A program made the position numbers and the translations under genes. A model generated the notes under the pieces. The model searched no databases and was not told where the DNA came from. It was given only the letters and a program-made list of their open reading frames with translations. This document shows, one piece after another, positions 42,712 through 53,371 of a stretch of DNA of 64,000 nt. The stretch is from Zoogloea sp041908905 (GTDB taxonomy: Bacteria; Pseudomonadota; Gammaproteobacteria; Burkholderiales; Rhodocyclaceae), in assembly GCF_041908905.1 (NCBI RefSeq), contig NZ_JAYREK010000005.1, forward strand, positions 1 to 64,000, in the 5' to 3' direction. Position 1 is the stretch's first letter. The number at the start of each line of letters is the position of its first letter.

Positions 42712-43645
42712 CCGATCCCCAAGCCGTGCCATCGTCCCTGCCGACCTCTACCCAGGACTCTTCGGTGGGCGACACCCTGCGGCGCAGCCGTGAAGCCCAG
42801 GGCCTCTCCATTCCGGAGGTGGCCGCCACGCTCAAGCTGCATGCCCGCCAGATCGAGGCCCTCGAAGCCGGCAACTTCGCCCAGTTGCCCGGGCTGGCGT
42901 TCACCCGGGGTTTCCTGCGCAACTACGCGCGCCTGCTCAAGATCGACCCGGCGCCGCTGCTGGCGGGGCTGCAGTCGCCCGAAAGCAGCGAGCCGATGGA
43001 GCTCGCGCCCGCCTCCAATGCCCACGGCGACATGCCGCAGGTGGGGCGGGGGCGGTTTCGCCGTTCGGTGATCCCGGGCGTGCTGGCGGCGCTGGCCTTG
43101 TTTGGCGTCGTGGTGGCCGGCTGGTATTACGACACCCTGCGCAAGAATCCCTCCGAAGAGCTCGCCGTGTCTGCACCCGAGGCCGAGCAGGCCCAGTCCG
43201 ACGCGCCCGCGGTGCCGCCGCAGCCCCCGGCTGCCGAAGCCGATCCCAAACCCGAAGCTGCAGCCGTCGCTGCTGCGCCGGCTCCCGCCGCTGCGCCGGC
43301 GGTGCCCGCCGGTGTGCCTGTCGCCCTGAACCCGAGCGTCGCCGAGCCTGCGCCGGCCGCCGCGGTCCCGGCCGCTCCCTCCGCTCCGGCGGCTCCCGCC
43401 ACCGAGGCCGGCCGTGACCGTCTCGTGTTCCAGTTCGCCCAGGACGCCTGGGTCGAAATCAAGGACAAGAACGGCAAGGTCGTCTTCTCCCGCCTCGGCA
43501 AGGCCGGCTCCCAGGAGCAGTTCGACATCTCCGCGCCGGTCTCGCTGGTGATCGGCAATGCCCGCCAGGTGAAACTCCAACGCAACGGCGCCGCCGTCGA
43601 CATCCCGACCCCCGGCAAGGTGACGGTCGGGCGCCTCAAGCTAGA

Positions 43646-43649
<4 letters not shown>
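42708..43649 (+). CDS. rodZ: Cytoskeletal protein RodZ
   Basis: A 313-residue bitopic protein. It has a cytoplasmic helix-turn-helix domain (VGDTLRRSREAQGLSIPEVAATLKLHARQIEALE) that binds MreB in relatives, a membrane helix (VIPGVLAALALFGVVVAGWYY), an Ala/Pro linker of about 90 residues and a periplasmic DUF4115 domain (LVFQFAQDAWVEIKDKNGKVVFSRL). The start is a GTG overlapping the pilW stop. Confidence 0.93.
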
Positions 43650-44911
<1,262 letters not shown>

Positions 44912-44942
44912 GCCCGCGCCGATCAGAACAACAAAGGGAATC

Positions 44943-46238
44943 ATGAGCAAGACCCTCCAGGCCGTGCGCGGGATGAACGACATCCTGCCCGACGACGCCG
45001 AAGTCTGGGAGCAGTTCGAGGACATCGTCCGCGACTGGCTGCGCAGCTACGGCTACCGCCCGATCCGCATGCCCATCGTCGAGCCGACGCCGCTGTTCAA
45101 GCGCGCCATCGGCGAAGTGACCGACATCGTCGAGAAGGAGATGTACTCCTTCGAGGACGCCCTCAACGGCGAACACCTCACCCTGCGCCCGGAAGGCACC
45201 GCCTCCTGCGTGCGTGCGGCGATCCAGCACAACCTGCTGTTCGGCAGCCCGCGGCGCCTGTATTACCACGGCCCGATGTTCCGCCACGAGCGCCCCCAGA
45301 AAGGCCGTTACCGGCAGTTCCACCAGGTTGGCGTCGAGGCCCTCGGCTTTGACGGCCCCGATATCGACGCCGAGCACATCCTGATGTGCGCCCGCCTGTG
45401 GGACGACCTCGGTCTCGAGGACGTCAAGCTCGAGATCAACTCCCTCGGCAGCAGCGAGGAGCGCGCCGCCCACCGGGCCGCGCTGATCGCCTATCTCGAA
45501 GCCCACAAGGACAGCCTCGACGAGGACGGCCAGCGCCGCTTGTACACCAACCCGCTGCGCATCCTCGACACCAAGAATCCAGACCTCCAGGCCATCGTCG
45601 AAGCGGCGCCCAAGCTCGCCGACTTCCTGGGCGAGGAGTCCATCAAGCATTTCGACGGTGTGCAGGCGATCCTCAAGGATGCCGGCCTGCCGTACCGCAT
45701 CAACCACCGGCTGGTGCGCGGCCTCGACTACTACAACCGCACGGTGTTCGAGTGGGTCACGACCCGGCTCGGCGCCCAGGGCACCATCTGCGCCGGCGGC
45801 CGCTACGACGGTCTCGTCGCCCAGCTCGGCGGCAAGCCGGCGCCGGCGGCGGGCTTCGCGATGGGGGTCGAGCGCCTGCTCGCCCTGTGGCAGGAGTCCG
45901 GCGGCCAGGCCGAGCGCATCGTGCCCGACGTGTACCTGGTGCACGCCGGCGAGGCCGCCCAGCGCGCCGCCTTCCGGGTCGCCGAAGGCTTGCGCGGGAC
46001 GGGTTTTGCGGTCACGCTGCACTGCGGCGGCGGCAGCTTCAAGTCGCAGATGAAGCGGGCCGACGCCTCCGGCGCACCGTTTGCCGTGGTGATCGGTGAC
46101 GACGAGGCCGCCGCCGGCGAAGTCAGCCTCAAGCCCCTGCGCGACGGTGGCGAACAGATTCGCGTCCCGATGGACGTGCTCCCGGAAACCCTGGCGGATC
46201 GCCTGATCGAATCGGAAGAAGACGATGGCAGCATTTGA
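44943..46238 (+). CDS. hisS: Histidyl-tRNA synthetase
   Basis: A 431-residue class II synthetase. Motif 1 is in RPIRMPIVEPTPLFKRAIG, motif 2 is YYHGPMFRHERPQKGRYRQFHQVGVE, the histidine loops are LVRGLDYYNRTVFEW and GTICAGGRYDGL, and motif 3 is GFAMGVERLLAL. A C-terminal anticodon-binding domain follows. The start has AAAGGG upstream. Confidence 0.97.
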   Translation: MSKTLQAVRGMNDILPDDAEVWEQFEDIVRDWLRSYGYRPIRMPIVEPTPLFKRAIGEVTDIVEKEMYSFEDALNGEHLTLRPEGTASCVRAAIQHNLLFGSPRRLYYHGPMFRHERPQKGRYRQFHQVGVEALGFDGPDIDAEHILMCARLWDDLGLEDVKLEINSLGSSEERAAHRAALIAYLEAHKDSLDEDGQRRLYTNPLRILDTKNPDLQAIVEAAPKLADFLGEESIKHFDGVQAILKDAGLPYRINHRLVRGLDYYNRTVFEWVTTRLGAQGTICAGGRYDGLVAQLGGKPAPAAGFAMGVERLLALWQESGGQAERIVPDVYLVHAGEAAQRAAFRVAEGLRGTGFAVTLHCGGGSFKSQMKRADASGAPFAVVIGDDEAAAGEVSLKPLRDGGEQIRVPMDVLPETLADRLIESEEDDGSI

Positions 46239-46878
46239 CCTCGAAGAGCAGGAACAGATTTCCCAGATCAAGGGCTGGTGGGAGCAGTACGGCACCCTCG
46301 TGACCGGGCTTGCCGTGGCCGTCGCGCTCGCCTCGGTGGGCTGGCAGGGCTGGCAGTGGTATCAGGGCAAGCAGAGCGCCGAGGCGTCGGCCCTCTACGG
46401 CGTGCTGCAGAAGGCCGCCAGCGAGAAGAACGCCCAGAAGGCCCGCGAGGCGGCCGGCACCCTGCTCGAAAAGTACAACGGCACCGCCTACGCCGACATG
46501 GCCGCGCTGCTGTCGGCCAAGGTGCAGGCCGATGCCGGAGATCTCAAGAACGCCCGCGTGCCGCTGGCCTGGGCCGCGACCAAGGCCAACGACCCGGCGC
46601 TGCGCGAGCTGGCCCGCCTGCGCCTCGCCACCGTGCTGTTCGACGACAAGGCCTACGACGAGGCACTGGCCCAGCTGCAGGCGCCCACCGACGAGAGCCT
46701 GGTGGCGCGTTTCGCCGACCTCAAGGGCGACATCCTGCTGGCCCAGGGCAAGCGCGAAGAAGCCAAGGCAGCCTACAAGACCGTCGTGGCCGACCTCGAG
46801 AAGGCAACCAAGGGTGAATCCGCCGCGCTGCGCGAGATCGCCCAGGCCAAGCTCGATGCGGTCGGAGGTGCCCAATGA
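46225..46878 (+). CDS. YfgM-family TPR membrane protein
   Basis: A 217-residue inner-membrane protein with one N-terminal helix (LVTGLAVAVALASVGWQGWQWY) and periplasmic TPR-like repeats. The N-terminus FDLEEQEQISQIKGWWEQYGT is typical of YfgM, an ancillary subunit at the SecYEG translocon that works with PpiD. It overlaps hisS by 14 bases and bamB by 4. Confidence 0.92.
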   Translation: MAAFDLEEQEQISQIKGWWEQYGTLVTGLAVAVALASVGWQGWQWYQGKQSAEASALYGVLQKAASEKNAQKAREAAGTLLEKYNGTAYADMAALLSAKVQADAGDLKNARVPLAWAATKANDPALRELARLRLATVLFDDKAYDEALAQLQAPTDESLVARFADLKGDILLAQGKREEAKAAYKTVVADLEKATKGESAALREIAQAKLDAVGGAQ

Positions 46879-48008
46879 AAGCCGCCCGCCTGGCCCTGAG
46901 CCTGGCCGGCGTGCTTACGCTGTCGGCCTGCAGCTCGCTCAACCCCTTTTCGTCGGAAGGCAAGCCGCCGGCCCTCAAGCCCCTCACGAGCCCGGTCGGG
47001 ATGAGCGTCAGCTGGCGCGCCCGGGTCGACGAGGCGGGCGTCTTCGTGTTCCAGCCGGCGGTCGTCAGCGGCGCCGTCTTTGCCGTCGGCAAGGATGGCG
47101 AAGTGGCGCGCATCGAGTCGGGCCGCACGGTCTGGAAGATGCCCCTCAAGACCACCGTCTCCGGCGGGGTCGGCTCGGACGGCAGCCTGGTCGTGGTCGG
47201 CACGCCGAAGGGCGAAGTCATCGCCCTCGACGCCGCGACCGGCCAGCTCAAGTGGCGGACCGCCATCAACGCCGAGGTGCTGGCTGCGCCGGCGGTGTCG
47301 AACGGCATGGTCGTGGTGCGCAGTGCCGACAGCCGGCTGTTCGGTCTGGATGCCGCGGATGGCAAGCGTCGCTGGACCTACCTGCGCGCGACGCCGCCCC
47401 TTGCGCTGCGCAACGCCGCGGGTGTGGTGATGGAGGGCAACTTCATCATCGCCGGCTACCCGGGCGGCAAGCTGGTTGCCGTCAACGGCACCAACGGCAG
47501 CCTGGCCTGGGAAGGCACCGTGGCGATCCCGCGCGGCGCCACCGAGCTCGAACGGGTCGCCGACATCACCAGCCTGCCCGTGGTCACCCCGCGGGCGACC
47601 TGCGCCGTCGCCTACCAGGGCCGCGTGGCCTGTTTCGACATGGGCAACGGCTCGACCCTGTGGACGCGCGATCTGTCCAGCTCCAAGGGCCTCGACCTCG
47701 ACGACCGCAATGTTTACGTGACCGACGAGAAGGGCGCCGTTCATGCGCTGGATCTCGCCAACGGCGCCAGCGCCTGGAAGCAGGATCAGCTCGCCGGCCG
47801 TAATCCCGGCCGTCCGCGGGTCGCCGGCGAGTACGTCGTCGTGGGCGACGTCGAGGGCTATGTACACCTCCTCCGGAAGACCGACGGCAGCCTGGCTGGC
47901 CGCCATCGCGTCGATTCCAGTCCGATTCTCGCCGACCCGCAGAAGGCGGGCGGCGACATCGTCATCCAGACACGCAATGGCAGTCTGCAAGCCATTGACG
48001 TTCAGTAA
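46875..48008 (+). CDS. bamB: Outer-membrane assembly lipoprotein BamB
   Basis: A 377-residue lipoprotein (lipobox LSAC) with an eight-bladed PQQ-like beta-propeller. Repeats such as GKRRWTYLRAT, NGSLAWEGTVAIPRGATELERVADI and NGSTLWTRDLSS are seen. It is the BamA-binding scaffold of the BAM complex. Conserved place between yfgM and der. Confidence 0.95.
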   Translation: MKAARLALSLAGVLTLSACSSLNPFSSEGKPPALKPLTSPVGMSVSWRARVDEAGVFVFQPAVVSGAVFAVGKDGEVARIESGRTVWKMPLKTTVSGGVGSDGSLVVVGTPKGEVIALDAATGQLKWRTAINAEVLAAPAVSNGMVVVRSADSRLFGLDAADGKRRWTYLRATPPLALRNAAGVVMEGNFIIAGYPGGKLVAVNGTNGSLAWEGTVAIPRGATELERVADITSLPVVTPRATCAVAYQGRVACFDMGNGSTLWTRDLSSSKGLDLDDRNVYVTDEKGAVHALDLANGASAWKQDQLAGRNPGRPRVAGEYVVVGDVEGYVHLLRKTDGSLAGRHRVDSSPILADPQKAGGDIVIQTRNGSLQAIDVQ

Positions 48009-48028
48009 AGTAAGGGAGTCACCGTAGC

Positions 48029-49357
48029 GTGAAACCTACCCTCGTCCTCGTTGGACGCCCCAACGTGGGCAAGTCCACCCTGTTCAACCGTCTCACCAAG
48101 ACCCGCGACGCGCTGGTGGCCGACTTTCCGGGCCTCACCCGCGACCGTCGCTACGGCCTCGGGCGGGTGGCGGAACGCGAATTCCTGGTGGTCGATACCG
48201 CCGGCTTCGACCCGGTCGCCAAGGACGGCATCGTCCACGAGATGGCGAAGCAGGCCGAGCAGGCCATCGCCGAAGCCGACGCGCTGCTCTTCATGGTGGA
48301 TGCCCGCAACGGCCTCACTCCCCACGACGAACAGATCGCCGCTCGCCTGCGCCGCGCCGGGCGCCCGACCTTCCTGGTGGTCAACAAGGCCGAAGGCATG
48401 AACCGCGCCGTCGTTTCGGCAGAGTTTCACGCCCTCGGTCTCGGCGATCCGCTGTGCATCTCGTCGGCCCATGGCGACAACGTGCATGCGCTGATGGAGC
48501 TGGTGCTCGAGTCCTTCCCGGTCGACGAGGAAGACGACGAGACCGAAGAGAAGGGCCCCCGCGTGGCCATCGTCGGCCGGCCCAACGTGGGCAAGTCCAC
48601 CCTCGTGAACACGCTGATCGGCGAAGAGCGGGTGATCGCCTTCGACATGCCCGGCACCACCCGGGACGCCATCGAGGTGCCCTTCGAGCGCAACGGCAAG
48701 CACTACACCCTGATCGACACCGCCGGTCTGCGCCGGCGCGGCAAGGTCTTCGAGGCGGTCGAGAAGTTCTCGGTCATCAAGACCCTGCAGGCGGTCGAGC
48801 AGGCCAACGTGGTGGTTCTGGTCCTCGACGCCAGCCAGGAGATCTCCGACCAGGACGCCCATATCGGCGGCTTCGTGGTCGAGGCGGGCCGGGCCCTGGT
48901 GGTGGCCGTCAACAAGTGGGACAGCGTCGACGATTACCGTCGCCAGCGCATCAAGGAAGACATCGAGCGCAAGCTGCCCTTCCTGGGGTTTGCAAAGTTC
49001 CTTTACGTTTCGGCCCTCAAGGGGCAGGGCATCGTGCCGATGTTGAAGGCGGTCGACGGTGCTTATGCGGCGGCCATGACCAAGCTGGCCACCCCCAAGC
49101 TGACCCGCCTGCTCCTCGACGCCACGCTCAAGCAACAGCCGCCCCGCCACGGCGGTTTCCGTCCCAAGATGCGTTACGCCCACCAGGGCGGGATGAACCC
49201 GCCCGTCATCGTGGTGCACGGCAGCGCGCTCGACCACGTGCCGGCCTCCTACGTCCGCTACCTGGAGCGCAGCTTCCTCGAGGCCTTCAAATTGCAGGGC
49301 ACGCCGTTGAGGATACAATTCAAGTCTTCCCATAACCCTTTTGCGAACAGGGTTTAA
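48029..49357 (+). CDS. der: Ribosome-assembly GTPase Der
   Basis: A 442-residue protein with two GTPase domains: GRPNVGKSTLFNRL with DTAGF, and GRPNVGKSTLVNTL with DTAGLRRRGK. A KH-like C-terminal domain follows. It acts in 50S subunit maturation. GTG start at 48029 with GGGAG upstream. Confidence 0.97.
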   Translation: MKPTLVLVGRPNVGKSTLFNRLTKTRDALVADFPGLTRDRRYGLGRVAEREFLVVDTAGFDPVAKDGIVHEMAKQAEQAIAEADALLFMVDARNGLTPHDEQIAARLRRAGRPTFLVVNKAEGMNRAVVSAEFHALGLGDPLCISSAHGDNVHALMELVLESFPVDEEDDETEEKGPRVAIVGRPNVGKSTLVNTLIGEERVIAFDMPGTTRDAIEVPFERNGKHYTLIDTAGLRRRGKVFEAVEKFSVIKTLQAVEQANVVVLVLDASQEISDQDAHIGGFVVEAGRALVVAVNKWDSVDDYRRQRIKEDIERKLPFLGFAKFLYVSALKGQGIVPMLKAVDGAYAAAMTKLATPKLTRLLLDATLKQQPPRHGGFRPKMRYAHQGGMNPPVIVVHGSALDHVPASYVRYLERSFLEAFKLQGTPLRIQFKSSHNPFANRV

Positions 49358-49398
49358 AGAACCGTCTTCCGCACCAGTGAGCGGTCTGCCGAGTCGTG

Positions 49399-49425
49399 TT
49401 GCGATGCAGCAGATCGCTCTATAAT
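49399..49425 (+). promoter_or_regulatory. Probable hfq promoter
   Basis: A perfect TATAAT at 49420-49425 is preceded by TTGCGA at 49399-49404 (15-base spacing, shorter than ideal). It lies 34 bases before the hfq start in the only AT-rich gap of this run, so hfq-hflX likely has its own promoter besides readthrough. Confidence 0.55.
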
Positions 49426-49459
49426 TATTCCAAACTAAAACCACATAAGAGGTTCTAAC

Positions 49460-49702
49460 ATGAGCAACAAGGGGCAACTTCTGCAGGATCCCTTCCTGAA
49501 CGCCTTGCGGCGCGAGCACGTTCCGGTTTCCATCTATCTGGTGAACGGGATCAAGCTGCAGGGGCAGGTCGAGTCCTTTGACCAGTACGTAGTGCTGCTG
49601 AAGAACACCGTGACCCAGATGGTTTACAAGCACGCCATCTCCACCGTCGTGCCGGCCCGCCCGGTCAACATTCAGCAGGAACAGAACGAGGCAGCAAGCT
49701 GA
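49460..49702 (+). CDS. hfq: RNA chaperone Hfq
   Basis: An 80-residue Sm-like protein: GQLLQDPFLNALRREHVPVSIYLVNGIKLQGQVESFDQYVVLLKN (Sm1) and VYKHAISTVVP (Sm2, with the conserved KH). A short tail follows. It promotes small-RNA/mRNA pairing and would be the partner for the candidate small RNA at 40032. Confidence 0.97.
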   Translation: MSNKGQLLQDPFLNALRREHVPVSIYLVNGIKLQGQVESFDQYVVLLKNTVTQMVYKHAISTVVPARPVNIQQEQNEAAS

Positions 49703-49753
49703 TCCAGACCTTCAACCGGCCGCGTCGCGGCCTAGAGCGATCCGGGAGCCCGC

Positions 49754-50887
49754 GTGTTTGAGAGACCTGCCGCGGGCAACCGCGCGCTGTTGGTGCAAGT
49801 GGATTTCGGCCAGGGGCAGATCGACGAGCGTCTCTCCGAGATCACCCTGCTGGCCGAGAGTGCCGGCGCCACCGTGGTCGGGGTGGTTCATGCCAAACGC
49901 TCCGCCCCCGACCCGGCGCACTTCGTCGGCAAGGGCAAGGCCGACGAGATCGGTACCACGGCCCAGCTCTACGAAGCTGACATCGTCATCTTCAATCACG
50001 ACATCACCGCCGCCCAGCAGCGCAACCTCGAACGCAAGTTCAACTGCCGCGTCGTCGACCGCTCCGCACTGATCCTCGACATCTTCGCCCTGCGGGCGAA
50101 GAGCCACGAGGGCAAGCTGCAGGTCGAGCTGGCCCAGCTCCAGCACCTGTCCACCCGGCTGGTGCGCGGCTGGACCCACCTCGAACGGCAGAAGGGCGGC
50201 ATCGGCCTGCGCGGCCCCGGCGAGAAGCAGCTAGAAACCGACCGCCGGCTGCTGGGCGAGCGGGTCAAGCTGCTCAAGTCCCGGCTGGCCACGCTGGAAC
50301 GCCAGCGGGCGGTGCGGCGGCGGGCGCGGGAGCGCCGCGACGTCATGAGCATCTCCCTGGTCGGCTATACCAACGCCGGCAAGTCGACGCTCTTCAACGC
50401 GCTGACCAAGGCCGGCGCCTACGCCGCCGACCAGCTCTTCGCGACCCTCGACACCACCTCCCGGCGGCTGTTCCTGGGCGAGGCGGGCAGCGTGGTGCTG
50501 TCGGACACGGTGGGTTTCATCCGTGACCTGCCCCACTCGCTGGTGGCGGCGTTCCATGCAACCCTCGAAGAGACCGTCTCGGCCGACCTGCTGCTGCACG
50601 TCGTCGATTCGGCCAGCGAGGACCGGGAAGGCCAGATCGCGGCGGTGAACGGCGTGCTCGAAGAAATCGGCGCCGGTGGCTTGCCTCAGATCCTGGTCTG
50701 GAACAAGATCGACGTCACGCTGGCGAGCCCGGAAGTCCAGCGGGACGCTTGTGGTAAGATCTCGCGCGTTTTGCTCAGCGCCAGAACGGGCGAAGGGCTC
50801 GACCTGCTGCGTGAAGTGCTCGCCGAGGCGGCGCTGGCGCACAAGGCCGAACTGGCCGCCACCGCGGCGGCGGCGCAAGCCGGTTGA
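49754..50887 (+). CDS. hflX: GTPase HflX
   Basis: A 377-residue ribosome-associated GTPase. The N-terminal nucleotide-binding domain contains FVGKGKADEIG and FNHDITAAQQRNLE. The linker RGPGEKQLETDRR is present, and the G domain has GYTNAGKSTLFNAL, DTVGFIRDLPHSLVAAF and WNKID. It splits stalled ribosomes. GTG start. Conserved hfq-hflX-hflK-hflC order. Confidence 0.96.
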   Translation: MFERPAAGNRALLVQVDFGQGQIDERLSEITLLAESAGATVVGVVHAKRSAPDPAHFVGKGKADEIGTTAQLYEADIVIFNHDITAAQQRNLERKFNCRVVDRSALILDIFALRAKSHEGKLQVELAQLQHLSTRLVRGWTHLERQKGGIGLRGPGEKQLETDRRLLGERVKLLKSRLATLERQRAVRRRARERRDVMSISLVGYTNAGKSTLFNALTKAGAYAADQLFATLDTTSRRLFLGEAGSVVLSDTVGFIRDLPHSLVAAFHATLEETVSADLLLHVVDSASEDREGQIAAVNGVLEEIGAGGLPQILVWNKIDVTLASPEVQRDACGKISRVLLSARTGEGLDLLREVLAEAALAHKAELAATAAAAQAG

Positions 50888-50993
50888 TCCGTTGCGCGGC
50901 ACATCAGAACGGCGTACGACCTGGTCACGATCCCATCACGACCCATCACGACATCTCCCGGAGCGGATTCTCACTGTGATTTCAGGCATCCTC

Positions 50994-52256
50994 ATGTCTC
51001 TCAATGACCCGAAGTGGGGCAAGGGCGGCGGTGACAACCGCGGCGACGGCAATCAGGGGCCTCCTGACCTGGAGGAACTGTGGCGCGATTTCAACCGGCG
51101 CCTGTCCGGCATGTTCGGCCGTCCGCCGATCCGCGGTGGCGGTTCCGGTGATGGCGGTGGCGACGGCAAGCTGCCCGAATTCAATTTCCGCCAGTTCGGC
51201 GGCGGCATCGGTCTGATCGCGGCCTTCGCTGCAGTCATCTGGCTCGCCAGCGGCTTCTACATCGTCGACGCCAGCCAGCGGGGCATCGTGCTGCAGTTCG
51301 GGCGCTTCCAGGAGGCCACCGACCCCGGCCTGCGCTGGCGCCTGCCTTACCCGATCCAGAGCCACGAGCTGGTGAACCTCACCGGTGTGCGTACCGTCGA
51401 GATCGGCTATCGCGGCTCCGAGCGCAACAAGGTGCTGAAAGAGGCGCTGATGCTCACCGATGACGAGAACATCGTGAACATCCAGTTCGCCGTCCAGTAC
51501 ATCCTCAAGGACCCGCAGCAGTATCTGTTCAACAACCGCAACGCCGACGACTCGGTGATCCAGGCCGCCGAAACCGCGGTGCGCGAGATCGTGGGCAAGA
51601 GCAAGATGGACTTCGTGCTCTACGAAGGCCGTGAGCAGGTGGCCGCCAACGCCCAGAAGCTGACCCAGGAGATCCTCGACCGCTACGCCACCGGCATCCA
51701 GGTGAGCAAGGTCACGATGCAGAACGCCCAGCCGCCCGAGCAGGTGCAGGCCGCCTTCGACGACGCCGTGAAGGCCGGTCAGGACCGGGAGCGCCAGAAG
51801 AACGAGGGCCAGGCCTACGCCAACGACGTGATCCCCCGGGCCCGCGGCGCCGCCTCCCGCCTGATCGAGGAGGCCGAAGCCTACAAGGGCCGGGTGGTCG
51901 CCCAGGCCGAGGGTGACGCCTCGCGCTTCAAGCAGGTTTACACCGAATACGCCAAGGCCCCCGAGGTGACCCGTCAGCGCATGTACATCGAGACGATGCA
52001 GCAGGTGTTCTCCAACACCTCCAAGGTGATGGTGGATTCCCGCGGCAGCGGCAGTCTGCTCTACCTGCCCCTCGACAAGCTGATCCAGAACACCGCCGCG
52101 CCGGCACCCGGAGCGCCGGTGGCGGAGGTCGCTCCGCAGGCCGGCCGTCCGGCTGCGGCGGCGGAGAGCAATGTCTCGCCCCCGCGTGTCGACGCCTTGT
52201 CGGGTGAGGCGCGCACCCGTGAATCCATCCGTAACCGCGAGCGGGGAGAGCGCTGA
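50994..52256 (+). CDS. hflK: FtsH-modulating membrane protein HflK
   Basis: A 420-residue SPFH/band-7 protein with a Gly-rich cytoplasmic N-terminus (PPIRGGGSGDGGGDGK), one membrane helix (IGLIAAFAAVIWLASGFYIV) and a large periplasmic domain (VDASQRGIVLQFGRFQEATDPGLRWRLPYPI). With HflC it forms the cage around the FtsH protease. Its last base is shared with the hflC start (TGATG). Confidence 0.96.
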   Translation: MSLNDPKWGKGGGDNRGDGNQGPPDLEELWRDFNRRLSGMFGRPPIRGGGSGDGGGDGKLPEFNFRQFGGGIGLIAAFAAVIWLASGFYIVDASQRGIVLQFGRFQEATDPGLRWRLPYPIQSHELVNLTGVRTVEIGYRGSERNKVLKEALMLTDDENIVNIQFAVQYILKDPQQYLFNNRNADDSVIQAAETAVREIVGKSKMDFVLYEGREQVAANAQKLTQEILDRYATGIQVSKVTMQNAQPPEQVQAAFDDAVKAGQDRERQKNEGQAYANDVIPRARGAASRLIEEAEAYKGRVVAQAEGDASRFKQVYTEYAKAPEVTRQRMYIETMQQVFSNTSKVMVDSRGSGSLLYLPLDKLIQNTAAPAPGAPVAEVAPQAGRPAAAAESNVSPPRVDALSGEARTRESIRNRERGER

Positions 52257-53173
52257 TGCGTGAACGTTTGCCTTTGTTTGCCGGCGTCGGCCTGTTTGCC
52301 TTCGCGGTGCTGTCGATGAGCCTGTTCACCGTCGACCAGCGTCAGCATGCCCTGGTGTTCCAGCTCGGCGAGGTCAAGGACCAGATCAGCGAGCCGGGCC
52401 TGCACTTCAAGATCCCGCTGATCCAGAACGTCCGCTATTTCGACAAGCGGATCCTGACCCTCGACACCTCCGAGCCGGAGCGCTTCATCACCTCCGAGAA
52501 GAAGAACGTGCTGGTGGATCTGTTCGTCAAGTGGCGGATCGTCGACCCCAAGCTGTACTACATCTCGGTGGGTGGCGATGAGACCCGCGCCCGCACGCGC
52601 CTCGAGCAGACCGTCAATGCCGGCCTGCGCGAGGAGTTCGGCAAGCGCACCGTGCACGAGGTGGTCTCCGGCGAGCGCGACAGGATCATGGACGACATGC
52701 GCGTCAAGGCCGACCTCGACGCCCGCAAGATCGGCGTGCAGATCGTCGATGTGCGCCTCAAGCGTGTCGACCTGCCCTCCGAGGTCTCCGAGTCGGTGTA
52801 TCGCCGCATGGAGGCCGAGCGGAAGCGGGTCGCCAACGAACTGCGCTCCCAGGGCGCTGCCGAGGCCGAGAAGATCAAGGCCGACGCCGACAAGCAGCGC
52901 GAGGTGATCGTCGCTGAAGCCTACCGCCAGGCCCAGATCGTGAAGGGTGAGGGTGATGCCAAGGCGTCGGCGATCTACGCCCAGGCTTTTGGCCAGAGCC
53001 CGGAGTTCTACGCCTTCTACCGCAGCCTCGAGGCCTACCGGAGCAGCTTCAAGAACAAGTCCGACGTGATGGTCGTGGAGCCGAACACCGAGTTCTTCAA
53101 GTATCTCAAGGGGGCCGGTGGCCGCTCGGCGGTGGCGTCCGACGCTGCCAAGGGCGCCAAGAGCGCCAAGTAA
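52256..53173 (+). CDS. hflC: FtsH-modulating membrane protein HflC
   Basis: A 305-residue SPFH protein with an N-terminal membrane helix (LFAGVGLFAFAVLSMSLFTV) and VDQRQHALVFQLGEVKDQISEPGLHFKIP, plus a coiled-coil (AERKRVANELRSQGAAEAEKIKADADKQ). Partner of HflK. Directly followed by the DUF2065 gene. Confidence 0.96.
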   Translation: MRERLPLFAGVGLFAFAVLSMSLFTVDQRQHALVFQLGEVKDQISEPGLHFKIPLIQNVRYFDKRILTLDTSEPERFITSEKKNVLVDLFVKWRIVDPKLYYISVGGDETRARTRLEQTVNAGLREEFGKRTVHEVVSGERDRIMDDMRVKADLDARKIGVQIVDVRLKRVDLPSEVSESVYRRMEAERKRVANELRSQGAAEAEKIKADADKQREVIVAEAYRQAQIVKGEGDAKASAIYAQAFGQSPEFYAFYRSLEAYRSSFKNKSDVMVVEPNTEFFKYLKGAGGRSAVASDAAKGAKSAK

Positions 53174-53359
53174 ATGGGGCGCTCCCTTCTTCTCGCCTTT
53201 GCGCTGATGCTGGTGCTTGAGGGGGTGATCCCCTTTGTGGCGCCGGCAGCCTGGCGCGAAACCTTCAGCCGGCTGATCCGCATGGCCGACGGGCAGATCC
53301 GCTTCGTCGGCCTGGCCTCGATGCTCGCCGGCCTGTTAATTCTGATTGTCTTTTCCTGA
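53174..53359 (+). CDS. DUF2065-family small membrane protein
   Basis: A 61-residue protein with two membrane segments (LLLAFALMLVLEGVIPFVAP and RFVGLASMLAGLLILIVF). It is the DUF2065 protein that commonly follows hflC. The start codon follows the hflC stop with no gap. Function unknown. Confidence 0.9.
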   Translation: MGRSLLLAFALMLVLEGVIPFVAPAAWRETFSRLIRMADGQIRFVGLASMLAGLLILIVFS

Positions 53360-53371
53360 GGCGCCTTACCC